Positions 1 through 3,294 of a DNA stretch of 5,176 nucleotides are shown here, piece after piece. Origin of the DNA: 2-02-FULL-46-13 sp036517235 (GTDB lineage: Bacteria > Patescibacteriota > Minisyncoccia > Phycocordibacterales > DSPV01); NCBI GenBank assembly GCA_036517235.1, contig DATDXL010000057.1, forward strand, positions 1 to 5,176, written 5' to 3'. The position numbers and the translations under genes were made by a program. The notes below the pieces were generated by a model, which ran no database searches, was not told the origin of the DNA, and saw only the letters and a program-made list of their open reading frames with translations. Position 1 is the stretch's first letter. Each line of letters begins with the position of its first letter.

Positions 1-231
1 TATGAGGGAAGGGGGTCGGGGTGAGAAGCGAACACGTGGAGCTTCGCAAGACTCATTGAGCTCGAGTCTTCGAGAGCCAATGAGTGGACAGTTCCTGTAA
101 GGAAACGGGAGTTTCCCCGTGGAGGAGAGCAGGGCAAAGCCTGTTGAGAACCGTGGGTTCTCAAAAAGCCCGCTCGCCGAAATACCCCGCCAGCTCTGCT
201 GCGGGGATAGGACGAGCGGATTTTTATTTTT
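1..231 (+). ncRNA. Candidate structured non-coding RNA, family not recognised
   Basis: No ORF of useful length covers this stretch, but it is dense in complementary segments. The stems seen are: GAAGC/GCTTC (25-29 with 41-45); ACTCATTG/CAATGAGT (51-58 with 78-85) enclosing a second CTCGA/TCGAG stem; TTCC/GGAA around a TGTAA loop (91-106), which competes with GGAAAC/GTTTCC (101-116); CAGG/CCTG (130-143); GAGAACC/GGTTCTC (146-162); and a long terminal stem (170-219) followed by a U tract. This many tandem hairpins ending in a terminator is what a small RNA gene looks like. I looked for the conserved segments of RNase P RNA, SRP RNA, tmRNA, 5S rRNA and T-box leaders and found none. The 5' end may lie outside the window. 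The strand is set by the terminator. Alternatively it is an untranslated 3' region of an upstream gene. Confidence 0.5.
170..231 (+). terminator. Intrinsic terminator closing the 1-231 RNA
   Basis: CCGCTCG (170-176) pairs with CGAGCGG (213-219). Inside it, CCCCG (185-189) pairs with CGGGG (202-206), and CAGC (191-194) with GCTG (198-201) around a TCT loop. An asymmetric internal loop (177-184 against 207-212) separates the two stems. The tract TTTTTATTTTT (221-231) follows directly. The internal loop is larger than in a plain terminator, so the stem may also be a functional domain of the RNA. Confidence 0.7.
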
Positions 232-236
232 GAGGG

Positions 237-247
237 TATACTATAAG
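237..247 (+). promoter_or_regulatory. Probable -10 element(s) for the gene at 253
   Basis: TATACT (237-242) and the overlapping TATAAG (242-247) lie 10 and 5 bases before the ATG, just after the preceding terminator's U tract. No clear -35 box is seen. The short distance means the transcript would have almost no leader, which fits the lack of a Shine-Dalgarno sequence. Confidence 0.4.
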
Positions 248-252
248 CTATT

Positions 253-465
253 ATGAGAAATATCGTGTATCTCGCGGTGATCGCGTTAGTTCTTGGGGCC
301 GCCAGTATCGGTTTGCTATGGGTGTTCGATGTGATAGCGCAGGCGGATGCTCTGGATTACGCCGTGCGCGTGGGCGGTGCTATCGTCATCGTTGTCGTCG
401 CGGCAGCGCTCGTCGTGGGGATTTCAGGGCGCGGAGGCAAAACTCCGACGACACCTCAAGCGTAA
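253..465 (+). CDS. Small two-helix membrane protein, unknown function
   Basis: The 70-residue product is almost wholly hydrophobic. A first membrane segment spans about residues 4-25 and a second about 40-60. They are joined by a short loop with acidic residues (D26, D32, D35), and a short polar tail (GRGGKTPTTPQA) follows. By the positive-inside tendency the basic tail is probably cytoplasmic. No catalytic motif or known domain is recognised. The ATG at 253 is the first start in the frame; no Shine-Dalgarno sequence precedes it, but a -10-like box does, suggesting leaderless or near-leaderless expression. Base composition is GC-rich, like the backbone genes and unlike the AT-rich cassette further right. 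It stands alone between a terminator and the region leading to the tRNA. That it is a real gene is supported by the clean hydrophobic pattern and promoter placement; its function is unknown. Confidence 0.7.
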   Translation: MRNIVYLAVIALVLGAASIGLLWVFDVIAQADALDYAVRVGGAIVIVVVAAALVVGISGRGGKTPTTPQA

Positions 466-503
466 GAGTTGGCACGCATGGATTCTTCCGGTAGGGTAGA
501 GTA

Positions 504-534
504 GCTCCCGTAAGGAGACATGTGTTCTTTTTTC
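504..534 (+). terminator. Weak hairpin and T-rich tract after the 70-residue gene
   Basis: CTCC (505-508) pairs with GGAG (514-517) around a CGTAA loop. A few bases later a T-rich run (about 528-538) follows. The stem is only 4-5 bp and the gap to the T run is about six bases, so termination here would be weak. The hairpin closely resembles those at 91-106 and 566-580. Confidence 0.3.
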
Positions 535-542
535 TTTTGTAG

Positions 543-562
543 GGCGGAGGCGTCGCATAGTG
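543..562 (+). repeat. Partial copy of the tRNA-Ser 5' end
   Basis: These 20 bases are identical to 668-687, which is the acceptor 5' strand, D-stem 5' strand and start of the D-loop of tRNA-Ser plus three upstream bases. After 562 the sequence departs and forms an 8-bp hairpin (563-583). No matching acceptor 3' strand exists nearby, so this is a fragment and not a second tRNA gene. It may be a scar of recombination at the tRNA or a tandem duplication that decayed. Confidence 0.75.
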
Positions 563-583
563 TTTGATTCTGTAAGAATCAAA
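563..583 (+). repeat. 8-bp hairpin with TGTAA loop
   Basis: TTTGATTC (563-570) and GAATCAAA (576-583) are perfect complements around TGTAA (571-575). It abuts the partial tRNA copy directly. The loop matches those of the hairpins at 91-106 and 504-519. No function can be assigned. Confidence 0.5.
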
Positions 584-670
584 AGCCGGAGTGCGGCGGC
601 GCGAGGTGGGGTCGCGGGCGTTTCAGCAGAAAAGACCCGTGACCTGGTGCGTAAAGTTCTTGTTCATGGC

Positions 671-755
671 GGAGGCGTCGCATAGTGGTCTAGTGCGCTC
701 GCTTGGAAAGCGAGTAAGGGGAAACCCTTCGCGAGTTCAAATCTCGCCGCCTCCG
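671..755 (+). tRNA. tRNA-Ser(GGA)
   Basis: All arms of a class II tRNA can be drawn. The acceptor is GGAGGCG (671-677) with CGCCTCC (748-754). The D-stem is GCAT (680-683) with GTGC (693-696). The anticodon stem is CTCGC (698-702) with GCGAG (710-714) around the loop TTGGAAA, giving anticodon GGA (705-707), which reads UCC/UCU. The long variable arm has AAGGG/CCCTT (716-720 with 725-729) around GAAA. The T-arm is GCGAG (731-735) with CTCGC (743-747) around TTCAAAT. The discriminator is G755, as is usual for bacterial tRNA-Ser. CCA is not encoded (GCA follows), so the tRNA nucleotidyltransferase must add it. A T5 run (759-763) lies just beyond. The gene appears intact despite the recombinase remnant abutting it. 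Confidence 0.97.
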
Positions 756-793
756 CAATTTTTCGAAAAGGGTTTCAGAACCAAAAATATGGT

Positions 794-808
794 CGGCGCG
801 AAGCGCCG
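794..808. repeat. GC-rich triloop palindrome
   Basis: CGGCGC and GCGCCG flank a GAA triloop. It lies inside the read-through part of the recombinase frame, beyond its conserved C-terminus. It resembles the palindromes at 854-870, 2311-2323 and 2330-2346. Confidence 0.6.
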
Positions 809-853
809 TCTGTTTTGAATTCCCCCCAAAAAATCCTAATTCTGCAAGGATTC

Positions 854-870
854 GCCACGCTCCGCGTGGC
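854..870. repeat. GC-rich triloop palindrome
   Basis: GCCACGC and GCGTGGC flank a TCC triloop, a perfect 7-bp stem. It coincides with the PRGAWR part of the recombinase remnant, so coding constraint may explain it in part. Confidence 0.55.
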
Positions 871-880
871 TCAAAAAGTA

Positions 881-920
881 CGGTTCGATCCTTAATTTGA
901 AAGTTCGAACCGACTTTTTT
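881..920 (+). terminator. Possible intrinsic terminator downstream of tRNA-Ser
   Basis: CGGTTCGA (881-888) pairs perfectly with TCGAACCG (905-912), leaving a 16-base loop, and six T (915-920) follow two bases later. It could end read-through from the tRNA. It overlaps recombinase coding sequence on the other strand, so the arrangement may be fortuitous. Confidence 0.35.
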
Positions 921-1148
921 GAATTCCCGAAAAAATTCTTCGGGAATTCCCTCGTTTGCCAATTCTATATTGTATTTCAAAAACTTTGCGGTAAGTTCGA
1001 ACCGATTATTCGCTTTTTGCTCAAAAGCCGATAATTTCTCTTTGAGAAGCTGTTTTGAGCCAACCAACGCACTTTTGGCATCTCGATATTCTTCTAGCGA
1101 AAGTGCGTTCTCAATTTAGGCAAGAGTGATTTAGAATAAAACAGCTAT

Positions 1149-1176
1149 TGGCTTTCAATTTAGGTTTTGCTATAAT
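1149..1176 (+). promoter_or_regulatory. Promoter of the Panacea gene (extended -10)
   Basis: TTGGCT (1149-1154) matches a -35 box at four of six positions. After a 16-base spacer comes a perfect TATAAT (1171-1176), preceded by TGC to make an extended -10. The ATG follows after six bases, so the start of transcription would fall at or next to the start codon and the mRNA would be leaderless. No Shine-Dalgarno sequence is present. One copy of the direct repeat TCAATTTAGG (1155-1164) fills most of the spacer and could be an operator. Confidence 0.7.
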
Positions 1177-1182
1177 TTAACC

Positions 1183-1659
1183 ATGACCACTCGAGCTATA
1201 AAATCACCATATACAGCCGAGAATGTCGCCAAATATCTCATATATCTTGCTTCGCAAGCGTTTGTAGGCGATAACAAAGAACGAGAAGGCATAACTAATC
1301 TAAAGCTCCAAAAGGTGCTCTATTTTGCGCAAGCATATTATCTATCAAAAGTTGGTAGACCACTTTTTTCAGACAATATTGAAGCTTGGGCATACGGACC
1401 AGTAGTGCCAGATGTTTATAAAAAATTTCGTTCTAATAAAAGTAATCCGATTATTTTTGAGAAAGATACTTCATCTTTGTCTGATGAGGATAAAGAAATT
1501 CTGAAAAAAGTTTGGGGAACTTTTGGCGGATACTCTGCAAGTAAATTGGTAGATATTACTCATGCTCATACGCCTTGGAAAGAAGCTAACAAGACAACGA
1601 GTCAGGTTATTTCGCACAAAGCTATAAAAGAATATTACGCTCCATTGCTAAATAAATAG
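1183..1659 (+). CDS. Panacea-domain (DUF4065, SocA-like) protein, probable antitoxin
   Basis: The 158-residue product shows the hallmarks of the Panacea domain across almost its whole length: an N-terminal helix (NVAKYLIYLAS, 14-24), the signature TNLKLQKVLYFAQAYYL (38-54), EAWAYGPVVPDVYKKF (67-82), and a C-terminal VWGTFGGYSASKLVDITHAHTPWKEA (110-135). It is the usual single-domain length and looks intact. Known members include SocA, a proteolytic adaptor and antitoxin of Caulobacter, and the PanA antitoxins, which neutralise many unrelated toxins encoded next to them. The protein would be cytosolic and bind its partner directly. Its gene is followed after 21 bases by a small gene on the same strand, which is the expected antitoxin-toxin layout. 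The DNA is clearly more AT-rich than the backbone genes, suggesting acquisition, and a recombinase remnant lies just upstream. The domain call is strong; the antitoxin role is inferred from family and context. Confidence 0.88.
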   Translation: MTTRAIKSPYTAENVAKYLIYLASQAFVGDNKEREGITNLKLQKVLYFAQAYYLSKVGRPLFSDNIEAWAYGPVVPDVYKKFRSNKSNPIIFEKDTSSLSDEDKEILKKVWGTFGGYSASKLVDITHAHTPWKEANKTTSQVISHKAIKEYYAPLLNK

Positions 1660-1660
1660 G

Positions 1661-1677
1661 CAAGGTAGAGCACCTTG
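1661..1677 (+). promoter_or_regulatory. Intercistronic hairpin over the ribosome-binding region of the second gene
   Basis: CAAGGT (1661-1666) and ACCTTG (1672-1677) are perfect complements around AGAGC. The left arm holds the only Shine-Dalgarno-like AAGG in the gap, and the right arm ends at a TTG start candidate, four bases before the ATG at 1681. When folded it would hide the AAGG, so it could keep the partner gene's translation low or coupled to the upstream gene. Confidence 0.5.
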
Positions 1678-1680
1678 TCT

Positions 1681-2079
1681 ATGGATGAACTCGAAACTCC
1701 AACAAAATTTGATCTCCAATACACCGAATCCAAGGTGATTTTTTCTATATGCGACTGTTCTCTTGATAAAAAATACTCATTTTGGTGCTTGAACAGAGAA
1801 GAGGCAACCAAGTTTCTTAAAAGACTTCAGCATATAGAAAAACTTACTTGGGGTCAGTTTGCGAGTTTGCCACGAAAAAATGGAATAACGACTGAAAAAC
1901 CAGATAGTGAAAACTTCGTTTTGATTAACAATCAAAACTCATCAGCAAGAAAAATTGTCGAGCAATACTACTTCCATTTTCGTGTCGAGCAAACTGACCT
2001 TTTCCGTGTTTTTGGATATCAACGCGATCAATTTTTCTGTATCACCCATATTGACCCAGACGGAAAAATTAATCATTAA
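1681..2079 (+). CDS. Uncharacterised partner of the Panacea protein, putative toxin
   Basis: The 132-residue product (ATG at 1681) has no signal peptide or membrane segment and looks cytosolic. It starts with a strand-rich part (FDLQY, KVIFSICDCSL), followed by an amphipathic stretch (EEATKFLKRLQHIEKLTWGQF, about 41-60 in pieces), a variable middle, and a C-terminal FHFRV...LFRVFGYQRDQFFCITHIDPDGKI (98-130). The close, a strand, a short G-Y turn, a strand, then a D-P-D/H motif, resembles a family of small accessory proteins often ending in a W/H-x-DP-x-H pattern; I recall the pattern but not a confirmed function. Position directly behind a Panacea gene, same strand and same AT-rich composition make it the likely toxin of the pair. 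A TTG at 1675 would add two residues; ATG is preferred as a normal start. If it is not a toxin, it could be a target or effector that the Panacea protein delivers to proteolysis. Confidence 0.72.
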   Translation: MDELETPTKFDLQYTESKVIFSICDCSLDKKYSFWCLNREEATKFLKRLQHIEKLTWGQFASLPRKNGITTEKPDSENFVLINNQNSSARKIVEQYYFHFRVEQTDLFRVFGYQRDQFFCITHIDPDGKINH

Positions 2080-2118
2080 GGTTAGCCCGCCAGAATTTCG
2101 CCAAAACAAAAAGCCGAA

Positions 2119-2159
2119 GCCCGTGCGGATTCCTCCCCAGACCCCTCCTCCGCACGGGC
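2119..2159 (-). terminator. 11-bp inverted repeat, possible minus-strand terminator
   Basis: GCCCGTGCGGA (2119-2129) is perfectly complementary to TCCGCACGGGC (2149-2159), with a 19-base loop that is all pyrimidine except AG on the plus strand. On the minus strand the stem is followed after six bases by a T-rich run (CTTTTTGTTTTG). The gap and the G make it a non-ideal terminator. It sits eight bases from a second long inverted repeat, so the pair may form one structured element. Confidence 0.5.
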
Positions 2160-2167
2160 GAGTCCAT

Positions 2168-2207
2168 CACCCCGCCTCCTTTGCCCAAGATATATTGTGG
2201 CGGGGTG
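2168..2207. repeat. 9-bp inverted repeat with SD/anti-SD loop
   Basis: CACCCCGCC (2168-2176) pairs perfectly with GGCGGGGTG (2199-2207) across a 22-base loop. On the plus strand the arm-loop junction reads CCTCCTTT, the anti-Shine-Dalgarno sequence of 16S rRNA; on the minus strand it reads AAAGGAGG followed by GTGATG. The role is unknown. Confidence 0.6.
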
Positions 2208-2310
2208 CAGTTCAGATTTCCTCGTCAGGATTGGTTTCAAAATACATTCGAACTTTGTACAATGAATACCGCATTTTATCCAAATCCCAGTTTTGGGAGG
2301 AGGTTGCCTC

Positions 2311-2346
2311 GGCGCTACGCGCCTCGGCAGGCGCGCGAAGCGCGCC
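2311..2346. repeat. Two adjacent GC-rich triloop palindromes
   Basis: GGCGC-TAC-GCGCC (2311-2323) is followed by GGCGCGC-GAA-GCGCGCC (2330-2346). Both stems are perfect with three-base loops, and CCTCGG occurs at 2307 and again at 2322. They look like REP-type intergenic palindromes and mark the right side of the AT-rich region. Confidence 0.65.
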
Positions 2347-2433
2347 AAGGGTTGATAGCTCTCTCTGCCGTTTGCACAAAAAGGTTGGGAATTCCTCTAG
2401 AAGTGTTATGTTCGGCATTTGGTGGTTGCCGTA

Positions 2434-2442
2434 TGCTATAAT
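2434..2442 (+). promoter_or_regulatory. Extended -10 promoter of the SurA-N gene
   Basis: TGC followed by a perfect TATAAT (2437-2442) forms the same TGCTATAAT element as at the Panacea promoter. No good -35 box lies at the proper spacing, which an extended -10 can tolerate. The leader would be about 25 bases with no Shine-Dalgarno sequence. A second AT box, TATATA (2464-2469), lies five bases before the ATG and could give a leaderless transcript. Confidence 0.55.
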
Positions 2443-2474
2443 CCTCTTACCTTAGTAAATAGCTATATAAAAGA

Positions 2475-3191
2475 ATGTCAGAAGAAGCAACAGGGAACCA
2501 GCAGGGAAGTGTGAAGAAGAGCTCCGGACGATCGTTTTTAAGATTGCTCGGTATCATCGTCATCCTAGCGGCGCTCGTCGCGGTGGGATATTACTTCATG
2601 AAGCAGGGAGGCACGGTGAGCGAGACGGTTGCCATCGTCAACGGTGAGAAGATAACGCGCTCTACCTACGATGAGCGGTATATCCAGCTTGAGACCTCTA
2701 TAACAGCACAAGGGCAGTCGGCGACTACCACCGACATGCAGGGGAAGATCAAAGCCCAGACACTGGACAACCTTGTCACCGAGACGCTGCTCTTGCAGGC
2801 AGCCGGCAAGGAGAATCTCAAGGTCAACAGCGCAGAAGTAGATAAACTCTTCACACAGAACCAAGCTCAGTTCGCCGATGCGGCCGCATTCGAAAAAGCG
2901 CTCACGGCGCAAGGGTTTACCGACAGGACGTTCAAAGACTATCTGAACCGGTCTAATGTAATCCAGCAGTATGTAGCGGCTCATATCGATATCAGTCTTG
3001 CGACGAGCACGGAGGCGGAAGTGAAAGCGCTCTACGATCAGGCAAAGGCAAGCGATCCGACCATCCCTCCTCTCGATCAGGTCCGCGCTCAGGTTGAAAA
3101 CCAGATCGTGAGCCAGAAACAGCAGCAGCTCATCACTGATTTCATCGCGCAGCTCCGCGCGTCGAGTACCATAGAGATCCTGCTCAAGTAG
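2475..3191 (+). CDS. Membrane-anchored SurA N-terminal-domain protein without PPIase domain
   Basis: The 238-residue product has a polar N-terminus rich in Ser and Lys (1-20), one membrane segment (about 22-42), and then the SurA-N chaperone fold. The hallmark VAIVNGEKITRSTYDERY lies at 52-69, followed by helices with the typical LDNLVTETLLLQAAGKENLKVNSAEVDK in 97-124. In full-length SurA/PrsA proteins a parvulin PPIase domain would come after the EVKALYDQ segment (182-189); here only about ten residues intervene before the final helix (PPLDQVRAQVENQI...LIAQL-type, 198-228) and a closing STIEILLK strand. It therefore keeps the chaperone clamp but lacks isomerase. The N-terminal anchor and no evident cleavage site suggest it faces the outside from the cytoplasmic membrane and helps fold secreted proteins (inferred). 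GC-rich, single gene, convergent with the methyltransferase. Confidence 0.85.
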   Translation: MSEEATGNQQGSVKKSSGRSFLRLLGIIVILAALVAVGYYFMKQGGTVSETVAIVNGEKITRSTYDERYIQLETSITAQGQSATTTDMQGKIKAQTLDNLVTETLLLQAAGKENLKVNSAEVDKLFTQNQAQFADAAAFEKALTAQGFTDRTFKDYLNRSNVIQQYVAAHIDISLATSTEAEVKALYDQAKASDPTIPPLDQVRAQVENQIVSQKQQQLITDFIAQLRASSTIEILLK

Positions 3192-3241
3192 ATAGGGTGG
3201 GTGAGATTAGAGACTGGAGATAAGCGATAGGAGTAGAAGAA

Positions 3242-3273
3242 AGTCGTTTGTCTGATGCATCAGACAAACGACT
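3242..3273. terminator. 32-bp perfect palindrome between convergent genes
   Basis: Bases 3242-3257 are the exact complement of 3258-3273, with no unpaired centre (TGATGCATCA in the middle). It lies about 50 bases after the SurA-N stop and 22 bases after the methyltransferase stop. On the minus strand it is followed by TTCTTCT, so it fits a terminator for the methyltransferase; on the plus strand only CTTG follows, so termination of the SurA-N transcript would be weaker. A binding site for a dimeric protein is an alternative. Confidence 0.7.
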
Positions 3274-3294
3274 CTTGTGCGTACACGCGCCAGA

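Larger units (their letters stand above)
690..1115 (-). pseudogene. C-terminal remnant of a large serine recombinase (integrase/resolvase family)
   Basis: Read on the minus strand from 1115, the frame gives IENALSLEEYRDAKSAL, then a Lys/Glu-rich coiled-coil stretch, then FLKYNIELANEG, KVGSNFQIKDRTVLFE and PRGAWRILAE. This is the pattern of the coiled-coil and extreme C-terminus of large serine recombinases common in CPR genomes (family assignment from memory of the pattern, not from a search). The catalytic N-terminal resolvase domain, the recombinase domain and the zinc ribbon are all missing: a TAA stop (1116-1118) sits at the start of the homologous part and the Panacea gene follows. The recognisable part ends near 840; the frame then runs on through the tRNA-Ser 3' half to a TAG at 690-692. 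A TTG at 1065-1067 could start a 125-residue peptide, but that is unlikely to be functional. It is best read as the scar of an element integrated at tRNA-Ser. Confidence 0.7.
2080..2436. other. Non-coding gap rich in inverted repeats
   Basis: I see no convincing gene between the partner gene and the SurA-N promoter. The left part holds two long inverted repeats (2119-2159, 2168-2207) and the right part two GC-rich triloop palindromes (2311-2346). Between them is an AT-richer patch (about 2210-2300). On the minus strand that patch reads WDLDKMRYSLYKVRMY and then to a TGA at 2212-2214, which has a natural protein flavour and could be the tail of a degraded gene, but no family is recognised and the upstream part of that frame runs through the palindromes. 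A weak plus-strand promoter-like TACAAT (2258-2263) has no gene to serve. Confidence 0.5.

Noticed and set aside
1..231. RNase P RNA, tmRNA, SRP RNA or T-box leader
   Set aside because: The conserved blocks of each (for example GAGGAAAGTCC, the tRNA-like tmRNA end, GGAAGG with AGCAGC, the T-box sequence) were not found.
543..620. A second tRNA gene
   Set aside because: Only the 5' end is copied; there is no acceptor 3' strand, T-arm or proper anticodon arm.
591..818. Plus-strand ORF of 75 codons across the tRNA
   Set aside because: It runs straight through tRNA-Ser, is basic and low in hydrophobic pattern, and has no ribosome-binding site.
919..1119. Plus-strand ORF of 66 codons
   Set aside because: It is antisense to the recombinase remnant, whose translation has clear family character; this one is Ser/Phe-rich with no recognisable feature.
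2080..2160. Integron attC site
   Set aside because: A long stem is present, but the paired core sites (RYYYAAC and GTTRRRY) are not at its ends.
2082..2441. Several overlapping ORFs on both strands between the partner gene and SurA-N
   Set aside because: They are encoded largely by the GC-rich palindromes and inverted repeats, are Arg/Ala-rich, and lack starts with ribosome-binding or promoter support.
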